Part shown: positions 1-6,585 of the stretch, one piece after another
How the letters are laid out: every line of letters begins with the position of its first letter
How positions within the stretch are numbered: the stretch's first letter is position 1
Assembly (NCBI GenBank): GCA_034430615.1
Contig: DAOUEJ010000096.1
Span: 1 to 10,509 of the forward strand
Length of the DNA stretch: 10,509 nt
Source: E44-bin32 sp034430615
Lineage (GTDB): Bacteria; Chloroflexota; Anaerolineae; Anaerolineales; E44-bin32
Direction of reading: 5' to 3'
The notes under the pieces: generated by a model
Database searches by the model: none
The model's input: only the letters and a program-made list of their open reading frames with translations
Told to the model about the DNA's origin: nothing
Translations under genes and position numbers: made by a program

Positions 1-117
1 GAGTACACAGATTTACCGGGTGATTTCGAGGCTTTCTGCCGTCAATCGAAGGCGCTTGGCTTTAGCACCATCCTTAAGCACCGCGATCTGGATGCCTGGG
101 TTCAAACATGCCCGTGA
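1..117 (+). CDS. C-terminal end of a probable GH114 endo-alpha-1,4-polygalactosaminidase (5' end outside window)
   Basis: Frame 1 is open from the first base to TGA at 115-117 and gives the last 38 residues of a protein. The fragment starts EYTD and ends with GFSTILKHRDLDAW and a Cys-Pro terminus. From memory, both the EYTD strand motif and the 'F-C ... GFS-ILK-LDAW ... C' ending are typical of the last beta-strand and helix of GH114 (TM1410-like) TIM barrels. These are exported enzymes that cut alpha-1,4-linked galactosamine polymers. Catalytic acids and any signal peptide lie outside the window, so activity cannot be judged. The stop codon overlaps the start of the DUF2723 gene, suggesting the two are translated together. 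A galactosaminidase would fit the tagatose-phosphate enzymes downstream. The family call rests on 38 residues only; another TIM-barrel hydrolase remains possible. Confidence 0.66.
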   Translation, partial: EYTDLPGDFEAFCRQSKALGFSTILKHRDLDAWVQTCP

Positions 118-1742
118 GAAAGGCCAGCGAAGGATTTGCCGGCCATCATTTCAACGCGCCCGCGGTCCGGCTTGACCACTGGGATGTGCTGCTGGCAGCA
201 TCTTGCTTTGTGGCCGGATTTTGGTTGTACCTGCGCACGCTTACCCCAGGTCTGCTGCGAGGCGACAGCGGCGAATTTCAGGTCTTGGCCTATTTGTTGG
301 GTGATACGCATCCGACTGGCTATCCGGTCTATCTGATTCTCGCCAAGCTGATGACATTCTTGCCGCTGGGCACGATCGCCTACCGCGTCAATCTCTTCTC
401 GGCAGTGATGGGCGCCCTGGTTGTTGCGAGCATTTATCTCTCAGGGAGGTTGCTGGTCCGATCCCATGCGCCGGCACTTGTCGGAGCGGCGGTGCTGGCT
501 GTTTCACCGACCTTTTGGTCGCAGGCTGTTATCGCCGAGGTCTACACCCCCGGAGCTGCGTTCCTGGCGGTGATTGTAGTTCTGCTCCTCCTTTGGGATC
601 AGGGAGGGAGGCCACAGACGCTGTTCCTCGCGGGCTTGTTAGGTGGCCTGAGTCTGGGTGTGCATATGAGCGTTGCGCTGTTTACTCCTGCGGTCCTGCT
701 CTTCATGCTGACGCATTGGCGGAGAGGGAGGTCGATGTGGACCACAGCGGCCGCTGGCGCAGCTACCGGCCTGCTGTTGACGGCACTGGCCTTCTGGTTG
801 ATCGATGGGCACAATCCAAACGCCAGTTATTTCAACTCCATTATCGAACCCTCGCGCTCAGCATGGGGATTGGAGGCTGATGAAACCGATGGGCCTTTAG
901 AGCGTCTGCTGTTCGGCTGGAGCGCACGACAATTCCATTCGTTCATGTTCACAGACGTTGCGCATGTCATGCCCGCTCAAGCGGCCGATTATTGGCATAA
1001 TCTGCCGCTTGAGCTGGGATGGCCAATAATTTGGTTTGCGCTTGCTGGGAGCGTTCAATTGCTGATCCGTCGGAGGCGCGTGGGATTGTTGCTGCTGGCA
1101 GGTCTGGTAATTCAACTCATTTGTCTGTTCAATTACGAGATCTGGGATCTGTACGTATTCTACATCCCGAGCTATGTCCTCCTGGCGCTGTTCTCCATTG
1201 CGGGCATAGCGGCTGTCATCGATGGGGTTACGGCTCTGCTACGCGGTATCCTCGCCCGCCTTGCGCTGGAGTGGATCCCGGGAGCGAGGGGTGCACTTAC
1301 GCTGCTCGTCGTGGGGTTTTCGCTCTGGCCGGTGTTCCGTTCTCAACTTATAACCCTTCTCGCAGGCGAAGCGCCCTTTAAATTTGAGGACTATCCGGTA
1401 TATGATGAAGAACTGCTGGATGAAACTCGCACATTCGTCAATCAGCTCCCCGTGAATGCGGTGGTCTTCACCGACTGGGACATGGTATGGCCATCTTACT
1501 ATGCAGCTGATCTCGTCGAGGACCGTACGGACCTGGTGTTCGTTGAGACCTATCCGGCAGATGACATCGAGGGGGTCGCCGATTCGCTCTTAGCGTTTGT
1601 GGCGGAGAAGATTGAGAATCATCCCATTCTCTTCGCCGAGCGTGAACCAGCCCTGCTTGACGCTGGTTTCGTCACCGCCCCGGAACGATACGGCACCGTC
1701 CGTCTTTACCGGGTTCTCGCGATCGAAGAGACGGGTGATTAG
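108..1742 (+). CDS. DUF2723 (TMEM260-like) multi-pass membrane protein, putative GT-C O-glycosyltransferase
   Basis: This 544-residue protein begins with a short cytoplasmic stretch and a membrane segment at about 27-44. The DUF2723 signature follows: LTPGL then GDSGEF at 52-57, and HPTGYP at 68-73. About ten further hydrophobic segments run to roughly residue 412, and a soluble C-terminal domain of ~125 residues (about 420-544) contains a TDWDMVWP motif. The family is thought to have a GT-C fold, with the acidic pair in the first outer loop (here Asp53/Glu56) as the likely catalytic site. The animal relative TMEM260 has been reported as a protein O-mannosyltransferase. The bacterial acceptor is unknown, so sugar and target are not assigned. 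The ATG at 108 overlaps the upstream gene by 10 nt. An in-frame GTG at 114 would give a GTGA stop/start overlap and is an equally reasonable start; neither has a strong ribosome binding site. The next gene starts 33 nt downstream. Confidence 0.87.
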   Translation: MPVRKASEGFAGHHFNAPAVRLDHWDVLLAASCFVAGFWLYLRTLTPGLLRGDSGEFQVLAYLLGDTHPTGYPVYLILAKLMTFLPLGTIAYRVNLFSAVMGALVVASIYLSGRLLVRSHAPALVGAAVLAVSPTFWSQAVIAEVYTPGAAFLAVIVVLLLLWDQGGRPQTLFLAGLLGGLSLGVHMSVALFTPAVLLFMLTHWRRGRSMWTTAAAGAATGLLLTALAFWLIDGHNPNASYFNSIIEPSRSAWGLEADETDGPLERLLFGWSARQFHSFMFTDVAHVMPAQAADYWHNLPLELGWPIIWFALAGSVQLLIRRRRVGLLLLAGLVIQLICLFNYEIWDLYVFYIPSYVLLALFSIAGIAAVIDGVTALLRGILARLALEWIPGARGALTLLVVGFSLWPVFRSQLITLLAGEAPFKFEDYPVYDEELLDETRTFVNQLPVNAVVFTDWDMVWPSYYAADLVEDRTDLVFVETYPADDIEGVADSLLAFVAEKIENHPILFAEREPALLDAGFVTAPERYGTVRLYRVLAIEETGD

Positions 1743-1765
1743 ATCATCCGGGAGCCTTTACAATC

Positions 1766-1770
1766 GAGGA
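1766..1770 (+). promoter_or_regulatory. Ribosome binding site of the LacD-family aldolase
   Basis: GAGGA lies 5 nt before the ATG at 1776, inside the 33-nt gap after the DUF2723 stop. It fixes the aldolase start and shows the gene can recruit ribosomes independently of the upstream reading frame. Confidence 0.7.
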
Positions 1771-1775
1771 TCATC

Positions 1776-2729
1776 ATGCAGATCAGTGTTGGCAAGCTGC
1801 GCGGCCTGCAGCAATGTGCGAGCTCTTCCGGCACATTCACCTGTCTGGCACTCGATCATCGTCAGAATCTGCGCCGTGTTCTCAACCCAGAACATCCAGA
1901 AGCTGTCCCTGATCGTGACCTGACGGATTTCAAACTCGATGTCGTGAAAGCTCTTGCCGGCGAAGCGACCGCCGTGCTGCTCGATCCGCAGTACTCCGCC
2001 GCTCAGGCTGTGACGGCGGGCGCGCTGCCCGGGAAGACCGGGCTGGTTGTCGCTTTGGTAGCAACCGGGTCTAGCGGAGATTCTGATGCTCGCATGAGCC
2101 GCCTTCTACCCGGTTGGAGTGTGGAAAAGGCCAGGCGCATGGGCACCAGCATGGCCAAACTGCTGGTCTACTATCACCCCGAATCGCCGCTCGCCCCTGA
2201 AATTGAAGCATTCATCCGCGGTGTGGCGGATGAATGCCGAAAGTACGACCTCGGCCTGATGCTGGAGCCGCTTTCTTATTCACTTGTCGAGGGGCAGCTG
2301 ACCTCCGAAGAAAAGCGCGCCGTCGTCATCGAAACCGCCCGCAAGCTGACACCGCTCGGAGTGGACCTGCTGAAGGCCGAGTTCCCTCTCTCGAAGGACG
2401 ATAGAGATGAAGCGGCCTGGGCCAGGGCTTGCGCCGAGGTTTCAGAAGCCTCCCGGGTGCCCTGGATCCTGCTCTCCGCAGCGGTGGATTTCGAGACGTT
2501 CCTTCGCCAGGTCACGGCCGCATGCGAGGCGGGCGCCTCGGGCGTTGCCGCCGGGCGTGCGGTATGGAAGGAGGCTTTGCATCTGCCCCCCGCAGAGCGG
2601 TCTGACTTTTTACGCACGGTCGCCAAGCAGCGATTGTCGCGGCTCGCAACCCTCTGCAATACGCTGGGCAAGCCGTTCAGCGATTTCTATCAAGTGGATG
2701 CGCCGCTTGATTGGTATCAGAAGTATTAG
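1776..2729 (+). CDS. lacD: Tagatose 1,6-bisphosphate aldolase, class I (LacD family)
   Basis: This 317-residue protein has the usual LacD length (about 290-330). LacD cleaves D-tagatose 1,6-bisphosphate to dihydroxyacetone phosphate and glyceraldehyde 3-phosphate in the cytoplasm by a metal-independent Schiff-base mechanism. Recognisable motifs in order are LALDHR (24-29, Asp27), AKLLVYY (127-133, Lys128), LEPLSY (163-168, Glu164) and LLKAEFPL (198-205). Lys200 in the last is the probable Schiff-base lysine, and the other residues line up with those known to line the LacD active site. The C-terminal GVAAGRAVWKEA (256-267) resembles the phosphate-binding loop of the barrel. The gene ends 6 nt before the MFS start. 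The sulfofructose-1-phosphate aldolase YihT belongs to the same superfamily, so the substrate is not certain. The GatZ-like partner downstream favours tagatose chemistry. Confidence 0.85.
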   Translation: MQISVGKLRGLQQCASSSGTFTCLALDHRQNLRRVLNPEHPEAVPDRDLTDFKLDVVKALAGEATAVLLDPQYSAAQAVTAGALPGKTGLVVALVATGSSGDSDARMSRLLPGWSVEKARRMGTSMAKLLVYYHPESPLAPEIEAFIRGVADECRKYDLGLMLEPLSYSLVEGQLTSEEKRAVVIETARKLTPLGVDLLKAEFPLSKDDRDEAAWARACAEVSEASRVPWILLSAAVDFETFLRQVTAACEAGASGVAAGRAVWKEALHLPPAERSDFLRTVAKQRLSRLATLCNTLGKPFSDFYQVDAPLDWYQKY

Positions 2730-2735
2730 CCTGCC

Positions 2736-3902
2736 ATGCGGACGAACCCGTTAGCCTGGGCACCTCCTTATTACTTCCTGTTCTACGCTGCAGCCGCAGC
2801 GCTGCTGCCGTTTCTCGTACTCTACTATCAGGATCTTGGGCTGACGGGCACCGAGATCGGCTTGCTGGCTGCGATCCCTTCGATTGTGAGCCTCTTCAGC
2901 GCGCCGATATGGGGTGCGATCTCGGATGTGACCCATCAGCACAAGCTCTCACTGCTCGTCACCATGATGGGCGCCATCCTGATGGCTCTGATCCTGGCAG
3001 GCGTTAAATCCTTTGTTTGGCTGATCCCTGCCGTAGGACTCTTCGCCTTCTTCGCTTCTCCCATCATGCCGCTCGTTGATTACACGACCATGAAGCTGCT
3101 CGGGCGTCAGAAGATGCGATACGGACGTCTTCGCCTGTGGGGGTCAATCGGCTGGGGTATTGCGGCACCCGTTGTCGGTCGACTCGTTGAGTCTGGTGGG
3201 ATCATCTTGAGCTTCTGGAGTTATGCTGGATTGATGGCATTGGGAATATTGATCGCTGTTCGCATTCCCGTATCCGGGCAAATGGAGATAGATCTTCGCA
3301 AAGGTGTGCGCACCTTCCTTTCCAGCCCGGCATGGATCGTGTTCCTGGTGGTTGCCTTCTGTGGTGGTGTGGTTTTATCGGTGATCAGCAATTTTCTCTT
3401 CATCTTTTTGCGCGATCTGGGTGCAAACGAGGCGCTGCTTGGTCTTACGCTCACGTTCGGAACGATATCGGAGCTGCCTGTGATGTATTTCTCAGGTCGC
3501 CTGCTGCACCGTTACAGGACACGACAGCTCATGCTCGCGGCCGTCCTTTTATTTGCTGTCCGTGTGCTCGCTTACTCCTTCATCAAGATTCCCTGGGTTG
3601 CGCTCTTAATCCAGCTGCTCCATGGTCCGTCCTTCTCTCTGATGTGGCTGGCGGGGGTTTCCTATGCCGATGAGATTGCCCCCGCCGGCTTGGGCTCTGC
3701 GGCCCAGGGATTATTCTCAGGCGTTATGCTGGGAATCGGCGCGGCTGCTGGTGCGTTTCTCGGAGGTCTGCTCTATGATCATGTTGGGCTTGTGAACACC
3801 TTCCGCCTGACCGCACTTTGTACGCTGTTTGCGTTCGGGGTCATGTTTCTCGTGGATAAAGGAAATGATGGGCAGCGACTTCGATATTCTGGTTGCAGGT
3901 GA
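2736..3902 (+). CDS. MFS permease, HcaT/LacY-like (MFS_1_like) group
   Basis: The 388-residue product is almost entirely hydrophobic, with about twelve membrane helices, as expected for a full major facilitator. Near the N-terminus, a helix containing FYAAAAALLPFL is followed by LGLTGTEIGLL (34-44). The loop after helix 2, GAISDVTHQHK (60-70), is a variant of MFS motif A. LRLWGSIGWGIAAP opens helix 5. These features match the MFS_1_like family (phenylpropionate HcaT, maltose/nucleoside-type permeases). It probably imports a sugar or oligosaccharide by proton symport; the substrate cannot be read from sequence. It starts 6 nt after the aldolase stop with only a weak ribosome binding site, so its translation probably depends on the gene before it. 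Its last ~12 codons overlap the kinase gene by 35 nt in another frame, and its tail after the final helix is polar. Confidence 0.85.
   Translation: MRTNPLAWAPPYYFLFYAAAAALLPFLVLYYQDLGLTGTEIGLLAAIPSIVSLFSAPIWGAISDVTHQHKLSLLVTMMGAILMALILAGVKSFVWLIPAVGLFAFFASPIMPLVDYTTMKLLGRQKMRYGRLRLWGSIGWGIAAPVVGRLVESGGIILSFWSYAGLMALGILIAVRIPVSGQMEIDLRKGVRTFLSSPAWIVFLVVAFCGGVVLSVISNFLFIFLRDLGANEALLGLTLTFGTISELPVMYFSGRLLHRYRTRQLMLAAVLLFAVRVLAYSFIKIPWVALLIQLLHGPSFSLMWLAGVSYADEIAPAGLGSAAQGLFSGVMLGIGAAAGAFLGGLLYDHVGLVNTFRLTALCTLFAFGVMFLVDKGNDGQRLRYSGCR
3858..3863 (+). promoter_or_regulatory. Ribosome binding site that sets the PfkB kinase start
   Basis: AAAGGA lies within the end of the MFS gene, 4 nt before the ATG at 3868 and only 1 nt before the alternative ATG at 3865. 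It supports the downstream ATG and argues against the upstream in-frame TTG at 3829. Confidence 0.6.
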
Positions 3903-4791
3903 GATCAACCCTGATCTCATTCTTACAGGGGATGTTGAGCCTGCCTTCGGGCAGGTTGAGAAGCTCGTGAGTTCAGCGGATCTCACGATCGGCTCATCCT
4001 CAGTCATCTTTGCCTGCGGCGCGGCGAGGCTCGGATTGAAGGTCTCCCTCATCGGTGTGTGCGGCGATGATGTATGGGCTCATTTCATGCTCGATGAGAT
4101 GCACAGGCGGAATGTGGATGTGAGCGGCGTCATCATCCGTCGAGAAGGGCAGACGGGATTGAGTTTGATCCTGAATCAAGGATCCGACCGGGCGATCCTG
4201 ACATACCCGGGTCTGATCCCTGCGCTTAGGGCCACCGATATCCCGGATGAACTGCTTGGCAGGGCGCGGCACCTGCATGTCTCATCGTTTTTCCTGCAAA
4301 CTGCGCTTCAGCCTGATTTGCCGGATCTCTTTCGGCAGGCGCACGGGCTCGGGGTGACGACTTCGCTCGACACGAATTACGATCCGATTGAGAAATGGAG
4401 CGGCTTTAAGGAATTACTCTCTGTTACGAATGTGCTCATGTTGAACGAAAAAGAGGCAATTTCGCTCACGGGGGAGATAGATGTCGAACGTGCAGCAAAT
4501 AGCCTCTCGTCAAGAGTTGATGTATTAGCGGTCAAACTCGGTCCGGCTGGTGCGCTTGGGATCCAGGGTGGGCGAGAGTGCAGCGTGCCATCGCTCCCTG
4601 TACAGGTTGTTGACACCGTTGGGGCAGGAGACTCATTTGATGCCGGGTTTATCTACGGGTTTCTCGCTGGCTGGGATCTCGAGCGGGCTCTGACGCTTGC
4701 ATGTACCTGCGGGGCGCTTTCCACGCAGAAGACTGGAGGGACAGAAGGGCAGCCAACGCTTGGTGAGGCGATGGAATATGTATCTAGATGA
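3868..4791 (+). CDS. PfkB-family sugar kinase, candidate tagatose-6-phosphate (or ketose) kinase
   Basis: This 307-residue protein has normal PfkB/ribokinase length. The N-terminal strand DILVAGEINPDLIL (6-19) is followed by the SSSVIFACGAARLGL region (43-57), which stands where PfkB proteins carry their substrate-binding signature. GDDVWAHFMLDEMHRRNVDV (67-86) is the usual helix, and TGLSLIL (97-102) belongs to the lid. The C-terminal signature DTVGAGDSFDAGF (249-261) holds the anion hole and the catalytic base Asp255. LNEKEA (192-197) is the conserved NExE-like element. Such kinases transfer phosphate from ATP to sugars or sugar phosphates. Next to LacD and a GatZ-like protein, tagatose 6-phosphate or tagatose is the obvious candidate, but this is inferred from context. 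The ATG at 3868 is preferred for its ribosome binding site; 3865 would add one residue. It overlaps the MFS gene by 35 nt and the next gene by 14 nt. Confidence 0.86.
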   Translation: MGSDFDILVAGEINPDLILTGDVEPAFGQVEKLVSSADLTIGSSSVIFACGAARLGLKVSLIGVCGDDVWAHFMLDEMHRRNVDVSGVIIRREGQTGLSLILNQGSDRAILTYPGLIPALRATDIPDELLGRARHLHVSSFFLQTALQPDLPDLFRQAHGLGVTTSLDTNYDPIEKWSGFKELLSVTNVLMLNEKEAISLTGEIDVERAANSLSSRVDVLAVKLGPAGALGIQGGRECSVPSLPVQVVDTVGAGDSFDAGFIYGFLAGWDLERALTLACTCGALSTQKTGGTEGQPTLGEAMEYVSR

Positions 4792-6028
4792 GATCGCAGC
4801 AGCGCAAAAACGAGGCGAGGCGAAGGGAATCGTGTCCGTTTGCTCGGCCCACCCCTGGGTTCTGCGTGCGGCGCTGCAAGCACCTGACAGAGATGTGCTC
4901 ATCGAATCCACCTGCAATCAGGTCAATCAGTTCGGAGGTTACTCAGGATGGACTCCTTCAGGGTTCCGCCAATATCTGCATACGATGGCCGAAGAAGCTC
5001 AATTCCCCTCCGGACATTTGCTGCTGGGCGGTGATCACCTTGGGCCATCTGTCTGGCAGAATGAGCCAGATGACACTGCGATGCAGAAAGCTGAAAGGCT
5101 GGTCCGTGAATATGTTGAAGCTGGGTTTGTCAAAATCCATTTGGACTGCAGCATGCGCCTCGCAGACGATCCTCAACACGCTCTGGATGTCGACCTCTCA
5201 GCCCGACGTACAGCGAGATTGGCCCGTGTAGCGGAAACATACCGAACCGGGGACGTGCGCTATGTGATCGGAACCGAGGTCCCTGTCCCCGGCGGTGCCC
5301 TGGATCACGAGGAAGGCGTCCAGGTTACCCGCGTAGCCGATGTTCAAGTGACCCTCGAGGCCACACGGGAAGCTTTTCTTCGTGAGGGGCTGGAAGAGGC
5401 GTGGGAGCGCGTGATCGCTGTCGTCGTGCAGCCGGGGGTGGAATTCGGCGATGATTTTATCCTGGACTATCAGCCAGAAGCTGCGCAAGATCTGGTGCGT
5501 TTTATCGAATCAGAGCCGCAACTGGTCTACGAGGCTCATTCCACGGACTACCAGGCACCTCAAGCGCTTCGGAGCCTTGTTTGTGATCACTTTGCCATTC
5601 TCAAGGTAGGTCCAGCGTTGACCTTTGCCTTCCGGGAAGCTGTGTTTGCCTTGGCGATGATCGAGAACGAACTTGTGCGACCGGATCAGCGATCGAATTT
5701 GATTTCTATCGTGGATGAAGTTATGGTCCGGCAGCCGGGCTACTGGGAGCGATACTATCGCGGTACGCCTGCGCAGCGTGCCTATCAACGTAAATACAGC
5801 CTGAGCGATCGAGTGCGATATTACTGGTCCCAGCCTGAGATTCAGCACGCCTTAGAGACTTTATATAAGAATCTGACGGCTTCACGCTTGCCGCTGCCTC
5901 TTCTCAGTCAATTCATGCCGGACCAATATGCCCGCATCCGGGAAGGGGTTTTAGCAAGCGAACCATCAGCGATTGTGTTGGATAAAATCACAACGATGAT
6001 TGACCCTTATTTCATAGCCTGTGAGTGA
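4778..6028 (+). CDS. GatZ/KbaZ-family protein: class II tagatose-bisphosphate aldolase subunit or tagatose-6-phosphate 4-epimerase
   Basis: The 416-residue protein carries the family hallmarks in order: STCNQVNQFGGY (44-55), GGDHLGPSVW (84-93), KIHLDCSM (119-126), GTEVPVPGG (165-173), VQPGVEFGD (217-225), YEAHSTDYQ (251-259) and LKVGPALTFAFREA (275-288). His and Asp residues in these motifs are plausible metal ligands. In enterobacteria, KbaZ/GatZ accompanies the catalytic aldolase KbaY/GatY. No KbaY/GatY gene is visible here, and the aldolase in this operon is the unrelated LacD. Stand-alone homologues (Agrobacterium galactitol pathway, thermophilic Chloroflexi and others) have been described as 4-epimerases linking tagatose 6-phosphate and fructose 6-phosphate, a role that fits here. 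The ATG at 4778 is chosen because homology begins at MYLDEI; a reading frame from 4697 would lie largely inside the kinase gene. It overlaps the kinase stop by 14 nt and is the last gene of the operon. Confidence 0.88.
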   Translation: MYLDEIAAAQKRGEAKGIVSVCSAHPWVLRAALQAPDRDVLIESTCNQVNQFGGYSGWTPSGFRQYLHTMAEEAQFPSGHLLLGGDHLGPSVWQNEPDDTAMQKAERLVREYVEAGFVKIHLDCSMRLADDPQHALDVDLSARRTARLARVAETYRTGDVRYVIGTEVPVPGGALDHEEGVQVTRVADVQVTLEATREAFLREGLEEAWERVIAVVVQPGVEFGDDFILDYQPEAAQDLVRFIESEPQLVYEAHSTDYQAPQALRSLVCDHFAILKVGPALTFAFREAVFALAMIENELVRPDQRSNLISIVDEVMVRQPGYWERYYRGTPAQRAYQRKYSLSDRVRYYWSQPEIQHALETLYKNLTASRLPLPLLSQFMPDQYARIREGVLASEPSAIVLDKITTMIDPYFIACE

Positions 6029-6113
6029 TGTACTTCGCCATCTCCTTGATCAAAGGTAAATCAGAGCCAACCGCGCTTGCAAGGCAACTAAAAAGGCGGA
6101 CGAGCGTAATGTG

Positions 6114-6145
6114 TGCGAGGTCTCCACTCTCGCATCGCTGATGCG
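6114..6145. repeat. Two overlapping, mutually exclusive small stem-loops
   Basis: TGCGAG (6114-6119) can pair with CTCGCA (6129-6134) over a 9-nt loop. Alternatively, CGCATC (6131-6136) can pair with GATGCG (6140-6145) over a 3-nt loop. The two share bases 6131-6134, so only one can form at a time. They lie 86-117 nt after the operon's last stop codon. There is no following T-tract, so a simple intrinsic terminator is not supported. Confidence 0.35.
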
Positions 6146-6171
6146 TGTGATGGCGGTGGCTGCTAGGGCAA

Positions 6172-6201
6172 AGGTCTCAAGCTGGACAACGGATGAGACC
6201 T
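6172..6201. repeat. 8-bp perfect inverted repeat
   Basis: AGGTCTCA (6172-6179) and TGAGACCT (6194-6201) are perfect inverted copies separated by 14 bp. GCTGGACA occurs within the spacer (6181-6188) and again at 6211-6218 as a direct repeat. It could be a protein-binding operator or the scar of a small element. Function is unknown. Confidence 0.4.
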
Positions 6202-6585
6202 GAGAAGTGAGCTGGACATCGATCAACACCACCACATTGAAGGTTTCTTACACGAAGGGGTTGACCTCGCAATATGGCCTTCCCTTGGTGATAGGAAAGA
6301 AGGCGCAGAACGCAATGGAACGTGCGAGGCAGACAACAGTGGTCGAGCCGTTGCGCGCTGCAGGTATGGATGGGGCTACTCAACCGGTCCGTGGCTTCAC
6401 GCGAAGAAACCTATCCGCCTGACAAAGTCAAGCAGCAGGATCCACCGCACTTTAAAAGGAGGTGTCGAAGCGTTCGCACGGGACGGAATTTCCCGGCTCA
6501 AACACCTGCGCATTCGATGGCTCCAATGCCAGCCTCCACTCGGAGGAGTTGACGGGCGGCTGGTGCGGGCCTGACCGAGGCGCCA

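Larger units (their letters stand above)
6029..6585. other. Gene-poor stretch between the operon and the GNAT gene
   Basis: No reading frame here has a convincing start and family motifs. Plus-frame codons 6197-6571 are open for 125 codons before TGA at 6572-6574, yet contain no ATG, TTG or early GTG, so this may be a gene remnant or chance. An AAGGAGGTG Shine-Dalgarno-like string at 6456-6464 has no start codon at usable distance. Short inverted repeats occur at 6114-6145 and 6172-6201. No U-tracted terminator is evident directly after the operon stop at 6028. Confidence 0.5.

Noticed and set aside
3829..3867. N-terminal extension of the PfkB kinase to TTG 3829
   Set aside because: The added residues are a shadow of the MFS C-terminus, and AAAGGA at 3858-3863 points to the ATG at 3868.
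4697..4777. N-terminal extension of the GatZ-like protein to 4697
   Set aside because: The extra 27 residues are Arg-rich antiframe of the kinase gene with no family similarity; homology starts at MYLDEI from 4778.
6456..6464. Near-perfect Shine-Dalgarno sequence AAGGAGGTG
   Set aside because: No ATG, GTG or TTG at 5-10 nt opens a credible reading frame, so it was not used to call a gene.
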